The notes: generated by a model not told the origin, from the sequence alone. Shown: positions 33,668-44,873, counted from the stretch's first letter. The stretch: DNA of 64,000 nucleotides from DASUCS01 sp041166745 (GCA_041166745.1 JBEEGH010000014.1:42154-106153), one strand, 5' to 3'. Program-made: numbers and translations.

Positions 33668-34534
33668 ATGAGGGTCCACGTTCGCGGTGGGCGCCGTCGT
33701 TACGCTCCCAACTTCATGGCCGAGCCCGATGGCGGGATCTTGAGCGGCCTCCCTGACCTCGACGCCCCGCGTCGCGTACGCGAGACGTACCCGGTCGTCG
33801 AGGCCGCCGAAGGACGAATCGTCGAGCATCGCGCCTCGGGTCTGGTGGGCTTCGTCGTGCGCTCCAAGAGCGGAGTCGTCGTATTGCGCGATCGGCGCGG
33901 CCGCGAGTGTCCCGTGCGGCTGTTGCCCGGCGGCTTCGTGGTGGAGGGCCGCGTCGTCACGCTCGTCCCGCCGCGCGCTACCGAGAGCGGCGCGCCATCA
34001 CGCACCGCGTCCGGCTCGGTCGCCGTCGATCACAAGCCGCGCGTCGCCCAGGCGAGCCGCATCCTCGTCGAAGGAGTGCATGATGCGGAGCTCGTCGAGA
34101 AGGTCTGGGGCGACGACCTTCGCGCCGAGGGCGTCGTCGTCGAACGCCTCGATGGCCTCGATCACCTTCCCGAAGCGGTGCTGGACTTTCGACCGGGCGC
34201 TGGTCGCCGCCTCGGCGTATTGGTCGACCATCTGGTCGATGGCACCAAAGAATGGCGCATCTCACAGGCGCTCACGTCGTCGTACGTACTCGTGACGGGA
34301 ACGCCGTACGTCGACGTATGGGAGGCGGTGAAGCCGTCACTCATCGGCTTACCCCGCTGGCCGACGATCCCGCGCGGTGTGCCGTGGAAAGAGGGCGTGT
34401 GCCGCGTGCTCGGCGAAACTGACCCAGCAACGCTGTGGCGCCGGCTACTGGCGAACGTGCACAGCTACACCGACCTCGAGCCGCCTCTCGTCCGCGCCGT
34501 CGAAGAGCTCATCGACTTCATCACCGAGCAATAG
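33668..34534 (+). CDS. DUF3097 family protein
   Basis: A 288-residue protein of an actinobacterial family without a proven function. It has an N-terminal beta domain (VVLRDRRGRECPVRLLPGGF, VEGRVVTLVPP) and a C-terminal Toprim-like part. The C-terminal part begins RILVEGVHDAELVEKVWGDDLR and continues with VVVERLDGLDHL and LGVLVDHLVDGTKEW. The acidic EG...D...D pattern is what Toprim nucleases and primases use, but activity is inference. ATG at 33668 is taken because RYAPNF resembles the family's opening; ATG at 33716 is possible. It converges on the nurA gene with a 2-base gap. Confidence 0.85.
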   Translation: MRVHVRGGRRRYAPNFMAEPDGGILSGLPDLDAPRRVRETYPVVEAAEGRIVEHRASGLVGFVVRSKSGVVVLRDRRGRECPVRLLPGGFVVEGRVVTLVPPRATESGAPSRTASGSVAVDHKPRVAQASRILVEGVHDAELVEKVWGDDLRAEGVVVERLDGLDHLPEAVLDFRPGAGRRLGVLVDHLVDGTKEWRISQALTSSYVLVTGTPYVDVWEAVKPSLIGLPRWPTIPRGVPWKEGVCRVLGETDPATLWRRLLANVHSYTDLEPPLVRAVEELIDFITEQ

Positions 34535-34536
34535 CG

Positions 34537-35457
34537 TTACGCCGCGGCGGACCGGAGGGCTCGCAGCAAAAGGCCCTGGTCGCCGAGGCGGGCTCGTAGC
34601 AAGCGCTCGAGGCCGGCGATCGGGTAGAGGTTCTGCGGCGCCCGAGCATCTTTGTGGGGCGCGGATGCGAAGCGCGGCAGCGAACGAGCGGAGCAGTCGG
34701 CGAGCGCGGCCGCGGCCGCGAGGGGCACGTCGCCCGCGGTCTCACAGCGCACGATGCCGGCAAGGGGATGGGCGATCGCTCCCGGCAGGCGGACGTACCA
34801 CGACCAACGCGCGACCGATTCGCCGATGACGAGCATCGGTGTGCGCTCACCGGGCTGCAACTCCGCGGCAACGCCGAGCACATCGGGGGGGCCGTAGCCG
34901 CGTTGCAACGTCTTCACGTAGCCGAGCGCGCCGGCGAGATGACGATGTTGGCTCAGCGGACCGTCGACGACGATCTGGTCACCCTCGGCCGCGACTCGTT
35001 GTGCCAATGACGCTTCGAGCGAGCCCCGCAACCGGCCGATCGCTTGGTCGAGCACCACGAGGTCGTCGTCGGCGACGGGAACGTGGCGCCAGACGCCGTG
35101 CCGCGTGACGAGGTGGTCGGCGCCTTCGACCGGTGACACGAGCGCTCGATCGACCACGACCTCGAGAATCTCCGCCACGCCGTCGCAATGCACGGCTCCC
35201 GCGGCGACACTGACGCAGAGCCCTTGTCGGGTGACGCCGTTGTCGTCGGTGACCCACGCGCGCGCGTCGATACGTTGCACGCCATCGACGAAGACCACGG
35301 CCTTCCAGGGCGGGGTGCCGTCGACCCGAATGGGCGCCCATTGCTCGAGTGGCACCTCGGCGCTCGGGTCGGTCGGCACCTCGCTCTGCACGAGCTCACG
35401 GGCGTCGGACGCGCCCGTGCCGTAACCAGGATCCCAGCTGTCGATGGCGACGCGCAT
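34537..35457 (-). CDS. nurA: NurA-type nuclease
   Basis: A 306-residue protein with NurA-domain features. NurA is a 5'-3' nuclease that works with the HerA translocase to resect DNA ends after Mre11-Rad50. The N-terminal acidic strand is VAIDSWDPGYG, a second acidic strand VVFVDGVQRIDARAWV matches the VDG motif, and later blocks ALGYVKTLQR and WYVRLPGAIAHPLAGIVRCE fit the NurA fold. The match is by motif and by context: it is the last gene of herA-sbcD-sbcC-nurA, and its ATG at 35457 overlaps the sbcC stop. A longer upstream open frame is a shadow of sbcC. Confidence 0.82.
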   Translation of the reverse strand: MRVAIDSWDPGYGTGASDARELVQSEVPTDPSAEVPLEQWAPIRVDGTPPWKAVVFVDGVQRIDARAWVTDDNGVTRQGLCVSVAAGAVHCDGVAEILEVVVDRALVSPVEGADHLVTRHGVWRHVPVADDDLVVLDQAIGRLRGSLEASLAQRVAAEGDQIVVDGPLSQHRHLAGALGYVKTLQRGYGPPDVLGVAAELQPGERTPMLVIGESVARWSWYVRLPGAIAHPLAGIVRCETAGDVPLAAAAALADCSARSLPRFASAPHKDARAPQNLYPIAGLERLLRARLGDQGLLLRALRSAAA

Positions 35458-37853
35458 CACCGATCGACCCGTTCGACCGTCGAGGCGTTTCCCGATCGGC
35501 GGACCTCGAAGCGCACCGGCAAACGCTCGGCCAGTTCGGCCGCGTGGCTGGCGACGCCGACCAACCGACCACTCGCGCCGAGCTCTTCGATGGCGGACGC
35601 GACCACGTCGAGGGTGTCGGGATCGAGCGTGCCGAACCCCTCGTCGAGGAAGATCGATTCGAGGCGGGCCGCACCTCGTGCGGCCAATGTCGCGATGCGA
35701 TCGGCGAGCGCCAGCGCGAGCGCCAGGGAGGCGAGGAACGTCTCGCCGCCCGAGAGGGTTCGGGCGCTGCGGATCTCGTCTGCGTTGCGGTGATCGACGA
35801 CAACGAAGCTCCCGTTCTTCGGGTCGACCCGCAACGAATACTGATCGCCTGACAACGTGCGCAAGAGATCGGTCGCGCCGTCGGCCAACGCGGTCATCGC
35901 CTCGTCGAGCAGCCACTTCTCGAAGTGACCAGCATTGAGATGGAGCGCAAGCCCGTGCGCGAGTTCGCGCCGATCTTCGGCCGCGGACAACTCGGCGCGC
36001 ATGCCGTCGGCCTCACTTGCCCGCGTGAGCAATGTGTCGTGATCCGCGCGGGCTCGTCCGAGCGCTTCCCGGGCCGCCGCGGCGGGCTGGCCACCCTTCG
36101 GCACGACGAGGTCGGCGCTCGCGCAACGGGCCGCGAGGTCGGCGATGAGGTCGGCGAGCTGCGTAGCGACTGTGGACGCCTTCACCTCGAGCTCGCGAGC
36201 GGTCGCCTTGCGCGCGGCGGCCTCGCGGTGCGCCCAATCGACGATCGTCGCCCATTCTTCGAGAAGGGTGGCGGATGTTTTCCGGCGGCTCGGAGGCTTC
36301 AGCGTGGCCAAGGCGTCACGCACATCGTCGTATGCGGCGCGCGTGGCGCGCTCGTCTGCCGTGGCGGCCTCACGAGCCGCGAGCGCGGTGGCGTGTTGTG
36401 CACGCGCCCGCGTGACTGCGGCCCTACACCCCTCCAGGTCGCTAGTGGCTCTGGCATGCTCGCCCAGCAGACGCTGCACCTCTGCACGTTCAGGACTTCC
36501 GTCGAGCAGCTTGCGGACATCGGCGAGGTCGGCGTCGAGCGCCACCAACGTGGCTTCTGCGATTCCCAGCGCCTTGTCGGCCGCGCTCTGTGCTTCGGCC
36601 GCGGTGCGTAGCTCGCGTTCTGCCTTCTCCCGCGAGGCCTTCGTCTTGCTCATCGCAGCCGGCGCCTTGATCCGCGGCACGGTCGTGACCGCCTGCAAGC
36701 AGACAGGGCACTCCTCTCCGGCAACGAGGTCGGCCCGCATCGCATGAGCACGATGGGCCGCGGCGATCGCCTCTTCTTCCGCTCGGCACGCCTCGAGGAC
36801 GGCCGAGGCGCCGACCAGAGCCTCCGCGGCCGCCGCCGCATCGGCGCGGCGCTCATCGACGACGACCACGCCTTTCACCCGTCGCTCGTGCAATGTCGCA
36901 CCGCGATCGTGGGCATCGAGCAGGCGTACGAGCTCGGCGCGGTCGCCAAGGCGAGCGAGCACGTCTTCGCCGATCGACACGGCAGTCTCGGCCGTGCCGA
37001 CCTCGGCGGCGGACCGTTCGAGCGTGAGCGTTGTCGCCGCCAACCGATCGTGCAGCTCCGTGAGACCCGGCGGCACCTCGACGCTTCCGAGGAGCGCCGC
37101 TTCTGCAGCGATTCGTGTGGCGTCGTTCGCGATGGCGTCGACATCGCCGGCGAGCGCCGTCAGTTCGGGTGCGGTGACGTCGAGCTCGGTCACGAGTGCG
37201 GCGAGCCGGTCGACGCGCGCTGCCGCGGCTTCGACGGCCTCCGGCGTAGCGTGCGCGGCGTCGCGCAGTCGGCCTTGGAGCACGCTCGCATCTGCCTTGG
37301 CGTTCGCGGCTTGCTTGCCGGCAAGGTCGGCCATGTCGGCATAGACGCCGAGATCGAGCAACGAGATCAGCAGGTCTTGCCGAGCGGCCGGCTTGTCGTG
37401 CAGGAAACGAGCGAACTCTCCCTGCGGAAGCACGACGCACTTGGTGAAGTGCTCGTAGCTCAAGCCGAGCCGCTCGGTGACCGCGGCCGTGACCTCGTCG
37501 GCCGTACCGGCGAGTACCTCACCACCGCACTCGAGTCGCGCCTCGGCGGTGCTGCCACCTCCCCCCTTCGTGCGGCGCACGATGCGTGTTGCGGTGTAGC
37601 TGTCTGCACCGATGGTGAAATCGAGGCGGACGCGAGCCTCGGCCATGCCTTGCGCGATCACCGGCACGACCGTGCGTTGGTCGGCCAGCCGGGGAACGTT
37701 GCCGTACAGCGCGAAAACCATCCCGTCGAGAATTGATGTCTTACCGCTGCCCGTCGCGCCGGTGAGGGCGAACAGATCCGCACCTTCGAAGTCGACAACC
37801 GTCGGCGCACGAAACGCGGTGAACCCCTCGAGCTCCAAGCGCACGGGTCTCAC
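35457..37853 (-). CDS. sbcC: SbcC/Rad50-type SMC-like ATPase
   Basis: A 798-residue ATPase of the Rad50/SbcC type, shorter than Escherichia coli SbcC. The Walker A is TGATGSGKTSIL near the N-terminus, the zinc hook ECPVCLQ is midway between Ala/Arg/Glu-rich coiled coils, the ABC signature is TLSGGETFLASLA and the Walker B is SIFLDEGFGTLD. With SbcD it tethers and processes DNA ends. GTG at 37853 has TGGAG about six bases upstream; the longer open frame upstream is not supported. Translation of nurA is coupled to its stop. Confidence 0.93.
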   Translation of the reverse strand: MRPVRLELEGFTAFRAPTVVDFEGADLFALTGATGSGKTSILDGMVFALYGNVPRLADQRTVVPVIAQGMAEARVRLDFTIGADSYTATRIVRRTKGGGGSTAEARLECGGEVLAGTADEVTAAVTERLGLSYEHFTKCVVLPQGEFARFLHDKPAARQDLLISLLDLGVYADMADLAGKQAANAKADASVLQGRLRDAAHATPEAVEAAAARVDRLAALVTELDVTAPELTALAGDVDAIANDATRIAAEAALLGSVEVPPGLTELHDRLAATTLTLERSAAEVGTAETAVSIGEDVLARLGDRAELVRLLDAHDRGATLHERRVKGVVVVDERRADAAAAAEALVGASAVLEACRAEEEAIAAAHRAHAMRADLVAGEECPVCLQAVTTVPRIKAPAAMSKTKASREKAERELRTAAEAQSAADKALGIAEATLVALDADLADVRKLLDGSPERAEVQRLLGEHARATSDLEGCRAAVTRARAQHATALAAREAATADERATRAAYDDVRDALATLKPPSRRKTSATLLEEWATIVDWAHREAAARKATARELEVKASTVATQLADLIADLAARCASADLVVPKGGQPAAAAREALGRARADHDTLLTRASEADGMRAELSAAEDRRELAHGLALHLNAGHFEKWLLDEAMTALADGATDLLRTLSGDQYSLRVDPKNGSFVVVDHRNADEIRSARTLSGGETFLASLALALALADRIATLAARGAARLESIFLDEGFGTLDPDTLDVVASAIEELGASGRLVGVASHAAELAERLPVRFEVRRSGNASTVERVDR

Positions 37854-37881
37854 TGGTGCTCCACGAAAGTCGTGCGCTCGC

Positions 37882-39039
37882 TCACAGCGTTGCTTCCTCG
37901 TACAACGTGTCGAACAGCGCGACGAGCTCGGCGTCTTCGATCTCGGCATCGCGGAGATACGCGGTGAACAAGTCATGGGCGCTGCGCTCCGAACGCGACT
38001 CAGGTGTCGGCTCGGCCTTGCCTCTCCCCACCGGCGCTTCGAGCACCACGTCGACCACGTTGGGGAACAGGTCGCGCACCTCGTCGGCGAGCCCGAGGCG
38101 CAATCGCTCGCGCACATGGACGCGCAGGTACGCGTCGTCGCTTCCGTTGCCGGCGCCGGCCAACGACTGCAATTCCGCCAGCGTTCCCTTCAGGACCTGC
38201 AACGGACGTCCGGACGTGAGCGGCACCTCCGTGACCCGCGCGGGTTTCCCGGCAGATGCCTCGACGACCAGCGCAACCTTCTGCTGCCCGGCCTCGCCGA
38301 AGTCGAGCGCCATCGGCGAACCGCAATAGCGGATGGGACACGGCCCGGGGATCTCCTGGGGACGGTGCAGATGCCCGAGCGCTACGTAGTGCGCGTTCGT
38401 CGGAAACACGGTGGACGGCACCCCGTAGGCCGCGGAGAGATGGGCCGCCCGCTCCGAGCCGCTCGCATCGGCGCCGTGCACGAACGCGTGGGCGGCGACG
38501 ACGTTGACGGCGTCGTCACGGAAGGGCTCGCACATCCACTTGCACAACTGGCGGTATCGCTCCTCGTAGAGCTGCACGGCCGTCGCCGCGTCGCCGCCCA
38601 TGAGCTCGCTTGCTTTTACGATCCAGCGTTGCGAGAGGAACGGAAGCGGCGCGACGAGCATCACCTCTCGACCATCACGGCTCGGCAGCTCGACGACGGC
38701 TGCCTCTGGTTCGGCGAAGACCGGGCGCGTGATGACCGCGCCGAGCTCGAGGAGCGGTTGCACCGCTTGCAAACGGCGATCGCTGTCGTGGTTGCCGGCG
38801 ATGACGATGACGCGAGCGCCCGTGGCCGCGAGATCGAGCAGCGCCCGGTACACGATCTGCTCGGACTCCGGCGTCGGCGCGGCGGTGTCGAACACGTCGC
38901 CGCACACGAGCACCGCATCGACCTCGTGATCGCGCGCGGCCGTGGCCAGCTCCGCGAGCACGGCCCGATGCTCGTCGGCTCGCGACTGCCCGCGGATCGT
39001 GCGCCCCACGTGCCAATCGGCCGTGTGGAGGAATCTCAC
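37882..39039 (-). CDS. sbcD: SbcD/Mre11-type exonuclease
   Basis: A 385-residue calcineurin-like metallo-phosphoesterase. All Mre11/SbcD motifs are visible: LHTADWHVGR, LVCGDVFDTA, VIAGNHDSDRR, a later His in VAAHAFVHGAD and YVALGHLHRPQ. It is the nuclease subunit paired with SbcC, cutting DNA ends and hairpins with Mn. GTG at 39039 lies within a sequence that repeats the 3' end of herA (see the repeat entry). It is followed 28 bases later by sbcC. Confidence 0.94.
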   Translation of the reverse strand: MRFLHTADWHVGRTIRGQSRADEHRAVLAELATAARDHEVDAVLVCGDVFDTAAPTPESEQIVYRALLDLAATGARVIVIAGNHDSDRRLQAVQPLLELGAVITRPVFAEPEAAVVELPSRDGREVMLVAPLPFLSQRWIVKASELMGGDAATAVQLYEERYRQLCKWMCEPFRDDAVNVVAAHAFVHGADASGSERAAHLSAAYGVPSTVFPTNAHYVALGHLHRPQEIPGPCPIRYCGSPMALDFGEAGQQKVALVVEASAGKPARVTEVPLTSGRPLQVLKGTLAELQSLAGAGNGSDDAYLRVHVRERLRLGLADEVRDLFPNVVDVVLEAPVGRGKAEPTPESRSERSAHDLFTAYLRDAEIEDAELVALFDTLYEEATL

Positions 39040-39148
39040 CGACGCAGACCTTCACTCGCTCGGCTGCGAGCGCTCGCTGCGCTCGCTGTCTCCGCCGAGT
39101 GCGGCTTGTCGCTGGCGCTTCCCTCGCCGCGCGCGCACGTGAGCCGCG

Positions 39149-39166
<18 letters not shown>
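39036..39166. repeat. Pair of near-identical 18-base direct repeats around the herA-sbcD junction
   Basis: TCACCGACGCAGACCTTC at 39036-39053 and TCACCGAGGCAGACCTTC at 39149-39166 differ at one base. The second is the herA C-terminus and stop; the first contains the sbcD GTG start. The 95 GC-rich bases between hold a perfect palindrome GCGAGCGCTCGC at 39066-39077 and no gene. Confidence 0.7.
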
Positions 39167-40861
<1,695 letters not shown>

Positions 40862-40915
40862 GACGATGGTAAGACCGGGGTACGACAGTGTCGGGGACCT
40901 GGATTCTGGGCCCTG

Positions 40916-41827
40916 TCAACCGCGGGCCTGGCGCCCCGCGGCCCTCTCATACAGCTGTACGGAAGTCGCGAGCCAGCGGTTCGGGAGGTACGAGGCCACG
41001 AACAGTGGCCACCGTCTCGCCCTGCGGGGATACAGCGACACTCCGGCTCGGATGGCCTCGCGGACGAGCGGGGCGTCGTTCCGTCCCGCCGCGACCCGAG
41101 CCAGCCGCAGCCACCAAGCCGCATGGAGCGAGGGATCGGCGGCGAGATCGTCGGCATATTTGGCCATCAAGTAGCGGTACGTGCGGCGTTTGTCGCCGTC
41201 GCGAAGCCCGGCTTCCTCCTTGTGGATCCGGACGAGTGGCTCGTTCACGAACGCGAGCACAGTGCGCCGCAGCAACCGAATCACGAAGTCACGATCCTCG
41301 GCGTGTCGCAATCCCTCATCGAAGCCGACTTCGACGGCAATCTCGCGACGCATCAGCAGCGGGACGATGTGCACCCCCGCCCGATACGAGAGCACCGTAC
41401 GATCAGTCGCGCCCACCAGGTACGGCAATCGGACGTCTACACGGTCCGCGTAAACAACCTCACGTCCACACTCGACCACCCCGATGTCGCTCGTGGCCGC
41501 GTCGAGCACCGGCACCGTTTGCGCGAGCCGCGACGGCAACCATTCGTCATCAGAATGCAGAAACGCGACATACCTACCCACGCACTGCTCGAGGCCGGTG
41601 TTCTGCGCGGCCGCGACCCCGCCGTTGACGAGCCGTCGCACACAGCGCAGGCGATCGTCATTGAAGGAGGCGACCGCCATCGCAATGTCGTCGCGCGACA
41701 GGTCATCGACGACGATTGCCTCCCAGTCTGTGTACGTCTGAGCCAAGAGGCCCCGGATCGCGCGCTGTAAACGTTCCACGCGGTCATGGCTCGGGATGAC
41801 GATCGATACCGCAGGTTCGTCGACCAT
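40916..41827 (-). CDS. Family 2 glycosyltransferase
   Basis: A 303-residue GT-A fold glycosyltransferase. The nucleotide-sugar site is VSIVIPSHDRVERL, with VVDDLSRDD, the metal-binding AFLHSDDEWLP (DxD-like) and the catalytic-base region GLRHAEDRDFVIRLL. The last 80 residues are basic and may touch the membrane. It probably adds a sugar to a surface glycan or glycolipid. ATG at 41827. It is divergent from the phosphodiesterase gene at 41848, with 20 bases between. Confidence 0.9.
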   Translation of the reverse strand: MVDEPAVSIVIPSHDRVERLQRAIRGLLAQTYTDWEAIVVDDLSRDDIAMAVASFNDDRLRCVRRLVNGGVAAAQNTGLEQCVGRYVAFLHSDDEWLPSRLAQTVPVLDAATSDIGVVECGREVVYADRVDVRLPYLVGATDRTVLSYRAGVHIVPLLMRREIAVEVGFDEGLRHAEDRDFVIRLLRRTVLAFVNEPLVRIHKEEAGLRDGDKRRTYRYLMAKYADDLAADPSLHAAWWLRLARVAAGRNDAPLVREAIRAGVSLYPRRARRWPLFVASYLPNRWLATSVQLYERAAGRQARG

Positions 41828-41847
41828 CGTTGCGTAAGGTACGCGAA

Positions 41848-43326
41848 GTGACCAGCAGAGCGCGCGTGCTGTGTATCGGGCTGGACGCGGGCAATCGAAA
41901 GACCGCCCTCGACTTGGTCGCCCGCGGCCGAATGCCGAATCTCGCCGCGCTGCTCGAGCGCGGTTCGATGGCGGAGGTCGAATCGCCCTACGGAACGTTC
42001 GTCGGTTCTGTGTGGCCGACGTTCGCCACGAGTCGCGGGCTCTCGCGCCACGGGCGCTATTGCTACGAACAGCTCGTCGCAGGTACGTATGAGGTGCACC
42101 GCGTTCCGGGCGGAACGGCCGATCCGTTCTGGGCGGGCATCGCCGCCGCCGGCCGGCGCGTTGCCGTCGTCGATCTTCCCCACGCCGACATCGTCCCTAC
42201 CGTCGACGCGTTGCAGGTCGTCGACTGGGGCCGACACGATCCGAACGTCGGATTTCGCACCCATCCCGAGGCGCTGGCACGGTCGATCCTCGAACGCTAT
42301 GGATCGCAGACCAACGATTCGGATCGCTACGCCCGGCACGGCCAACTCGCCCAGTTGCGCCACGATCTCCTCGACGGGCTCGGCCGCAAAACCGACTTCC
42401 TCGTCGACCTCGTCGGGTCCGAGCCGTGGGATCTCTTCCTCGCTGTGTTCAGCGAAAGTCACTGTGCCGGTCATCAGTTGTGGAGCCTGCACGATCAAAC
42501 GCATCCGAGCTTCGACCCCGATCTCGCGGCGAAGTTGGGCGACCCCGTCGAGGAGATCTTGACCCAGCAGGATTCCGCCATCGGACAACTCGTCGAGGCC
42601 GCCGGCGACGATGTCGCCGTGTTCGTGCTCCTCAGCCACGGGATGACGTCGCACTTCGACGCCACGCAGTTCCTGCCGCGAATGCTGGCCGCCATCGAAG
42701 ACGCCCATGGCGCGCCCCGAAGGCTGACTCGGGTGCGGGTGTGGGCCGCGCGCGGAATGCGGCGCGTGCGGCGCACGATCTCGCGCCGCGCCCACCGGGC
42801 TTCGTTCGTCAAGTCCGTCGATGGCAGCCGCCGGTTCTTCGCCATCCCCAACAACGAGGCGTACGGAGCGATCCGGCTCAACGTCGTCGGGCGCGAGCCG
42901 TTGGGCCGCGTGACGCCAGGGCACGACTTCGACACGACCTGCGCGTTCCTCGAGGAGCAACTGACCAACTGGGTGAACGCCGACACCGGCACCCCCGTCG
43001 TCGCCCGTGTCGTGCGCGCGTCGGACCACTATCCGGAGTCGACGAGCTGCGCGCTGCCCGACCTGCTCATCGAGTGGGAACGATCCGAGCCAATCGACGC
43101 CGTCGAGGCACCGGGACTGGGCCGGCTCGCGAACACGCCGCCACTGACACGAACGGGCGACCACATTCCGGGCGGACTGCTGGTCGCGGCGGGCCTCGGA
43201 ATCGCGTCCGGTGCAACCCTGCCCCCGGTTTGCATGGAGGACATCGGCCCGACGATCGGCGCCATCCTGGACGTCGAGTTGTGGGACATCGACGGCAACG
43301 TGGTCGACACGCTCGTCCCGCTCTGA
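41848..43326 (+). CDS. Type I phosphodiesterase / nucleotide pyrophosphatase-like protein
   Basis: A 492-residue protein of the alkaline phosphatase superfamily. The opening metal-binding strand is RVLCIGLDAGNRKT, the nucleophile region SVWPTFATSRGLSRHGRY, and LLSHGMTSHFD carries metal ligands. A C-terminal part (LPPVCMEDIGPTIGAIL) is also typical. These enzymes cleave phosphodiesters or phosphomonoesters, and relatives sit in surface-polymer loci. GTG at 41848 has TAAGG eight bases upstream; a TTG at 41830 has none. The gene is next to a glycosyltransferase (divergent) and an amidotransferase (7 bases downstream). Confidence 0.82.
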   Translation: MTSRARVLCIGLDAGNRKTALDLVARGRMPNLAALLERGSMAEVESPYGTFVGSVWPTFATSRGLSRHGRYCYEQLVAGTYEVHRVPGGTADPFWAGIAAAGRRVAVVDLPHADIVPTVDALQVVDWGRHDPNVGFRTHPEALARSILERYGSQTNDSDRYARHGQLAQLRHDLLDGLGRKTDFLVDLVGSEPWDLFLAVFSESHCAGHQLWSLHDQTHPSFDPDLAAKLGDPVEEILTQQDSAIGQLVEAAGDDVAVFVLLSHGMTSHFDATQFLPRMLAAIEDAHGAPRRLTRVRVWAARGMRRVRRTISRRAHRASFVKSVDGSRRFFAIPNNEAYGAIRLNVVGREPLGRVTPGHDFDTTCAFLEEQLTNWVNADTGTPVVARVVRASDHYPESTSCALPDLLIEWERSEPIDAVEAPGLGRLANTPPLTRTGDHIPGGLLVAAGLGIASGATLPPVCMEDIGPTIGAILDVELWDIDGNVVDTLVPL

Positions 43327-43333
43327 CCAGCTG

Positions 43334-44083
43334 ATGTGCCGCCTGATTGCCTACCTCGGTGCGCCGGTCACCTTGAGCAGCGTGCTCCTGGAGCCCGAGT
43401 ACTCGCTTCGGCGCCAGTCGTACGAGCCGCGTCACCAGATCCATGGCCGGATCAACGCGGACGGCTTCGGAGTCAGTTGGTACGCGCCCGAGGTGCGGGC
43501 GTTGCCGGCCCGGTACCGCAAGCCGACGCCGCTGTGGAGCGACCAGACGTTCGCCAGCCTCGCCGGCGCGGTTCGTAGTGGCGCGTTCCTCGCATCCGTT
43601 CGCAACGCCAGTCCGGGGCTTCCGATCAACGAGGCGTGCACCGCGCCGTACACGACCGAGCAGTGGGTGTTCGCCCACAACGGGCGCATTCTCGACTGGC
43701 ACGGTCCGACCGGAGCAGGGGTCGCACTTCGGCGCCGCCTGTCCGACGCGTCGTTGGCCGCCATCGAAGGCGCGACCGACAGCGAGGTGCTCTTCGGCCT
43801 CGTTCTCGACACGATTGCCGACGGAGCTACCGCGGCGGACGCGATCGTGAAGGTCCTCCGTCTCGCTCAGGACGTCTCTCCCGGTTCGCGCCTGAACCTC
43901 ATGCTGACGGATGGCGTCACGGTCGCCGCAACCGCCTGTGGCGACACCCTGTTCACCCACCGCGACGACGCGGTCGTCGTCGCATCCGAGCCCTTCGACG
44001 ACTCGCCCACTTGGCAACCCGTTCCCGACGACTCCCTCGTTGTTGCCACCCGCACCGAGCTGACCGTTGCCGCACTCTCGTAG
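43334..44083 (+). CDS. Class II glutamine amidotransferase, EgtC-like
   Basis: A 249-residue N-terminal-nucleophile hydrolase. Met-Cys at the N-terminus (MCRLIAYLG) exposes the catalytic Cys2 after Met removal. The EgtC branch is suggested by LLEPEYSLRRQS, GRINADGFGVSWY, VRNASPGLPINEACTAP and FAHNGRI. EgtC removes the gamma-glutamyl group in ergothioneine synthesis, but no egtB or egtD is in the window, so it may serve another gamma-glutamyl or amide substrate. ATG at 43334; the frame upstream is a shadow of the phosphodiesterase gene. Confidence 0.85.
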   Translation: MCRLIAYLGAPVTLSSVLLEPEYSLRRQSYEPRHQIHGRINADGFGVSWYAPEVRALPARYRKPTPLWSDQTFASLAGAVRSGAFLASVRNASPGLPINEACTAPYTTEQWVFAHNGRILDWHGPTGAGVALRRRLSDASLAAIEGATDSEVLFGLVLDTIADGATAADAIVKVLRLAQDVSPGSRLNLMLTDGVTVAATACGDTLFTHRDDAVVVASEPFDDSPTWQPVPDDSLVVATRTELTVAALS

Positions 44084-44118
44084 GTCTGGTCTGGTCGGCG
44101 GATGGGCAAGCGGAACCC

Positions 44119-44406
44119 ATGATCGGATTCCTCATCTACTTGGTCATCATCGGACTCGTCGCCGGCTTCATCGCGAGGGCCCTCGTTCCCGGCCGCGATC
44201 CGATGACCGTCGGTCAGACGATCCTGCTGGGAATCGTCGGCAGCTTCATCGGCGGCTTCATCGGATGGGCGCTCTTCGGTGCCGACGTTGCAGACGGAGC
44301 ATTGCAACCGTCGGGCCTGATCGGCTCCATCGTCGGAGCGGTCATCGCGCTCTTGGTGTTCCGCCGCGTGGGAGGACGAAGCCGCGGCCGGCTCGGCGTC
44401 CGCTGA
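44119..44406 (+). CDS. GlsB/YeaQ/YmgE-family stress membrane protein
   Basis: A 95-residue protein with three membrane helices and the family's glycine zippers: LVIIGLVAGFIARALVPG, ILLGIVGSFIGGFIGW and GLIGSIVGAVIALLVF. Members are small stress-linked membrane proteins of unclear function. ATG at 44119 is the start of the family match. It converges on the cyclic-nucleotide-binding gene with a 12-base gap. Confidence 0.88.
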   Translation: MIGFLIYLVIIGLVAGFIARALVPGRDPMTVGQTILLGIVGSFIGGFIGWALFGADVADGALQPSGLIGSIVGAVIALLVFRRVGGRSRGRLGVR

Positions 44407-44418
44407 CCAATTGGTTGA

Positions 44419-44850
44419 TCAGAGCGCGGGAGCGGCCTCAGCTTCCAGCGAACGGACCCGCAGGCCCATCTCCTTCATCAGCTTCCAACCCACACCGTGC
44501 TTCTCGACCAGTGCGTGAAGACCCCGAGCGTCGACGACCAGCAGGCGCACGTCGGTCAATGCGGTGACCGTGGCCGATCGGCGCTCGTGATCGATCACCG
44601 CCATCTCGCCCGTACAGCCGCCCGGCCCGACGACCGCCACCTGCACACCGCGAACGCTCACGGACGCCGTGCCTTCCAAGATGATGAAGGCTTCACGGCA
44701 GTCGGTGGAGCCTTCCGAGATCAGCACGCGGCCCTCGGGGACGACGGCCTCGTCGACGAGCCTGGAGATCTCGTGCAGCTCTCGGTCATCACAGCCGGCG
44801 AACAGCGGGACCTCTTGCAGCCGTTCGAGCTTCTCGTCACGTCGCTTCAT
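44419..44850 (-). CDS. Cyclic-nucleotide-binding domain protein
   Basis: A 143-residue stand-alone cNMP-binding domain (CAP-like beta-barrel). It starts with a helix EKLERLQEVPLFAGCDDREL, then VVPEGRVLISEGSTDCREAFIILEG, VVGPGGCTGEMAVIDHERRSATVTAL (the phosphate-binding cassette, with GEMA and an Arg close to RSA) and a closing helix. There is no DNA-binding or enzymatic domain, so it would act through a partner. Two class III cyclases are encoded in the window. ATG at 44850. A strong hairpin lies in its leader at 44874-44902. Confidence 0.88.
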   Translation of the reverse strand: MKRRDEKLERLQEVPLFAGCDDRELHEISRLVDEAVVPEGRVLISEGSTDCREAFIILEGTASVSVRGVQVAVVGPGGCTGEMAVIDHERRSATVTALTDVRLLVVDARGLHALVEKHGVGWKLMKEMGLRVRSLEAEAAPAL

Positions 44851-44873
44851 TTCGACTCCCTACGTGAGGAGGT

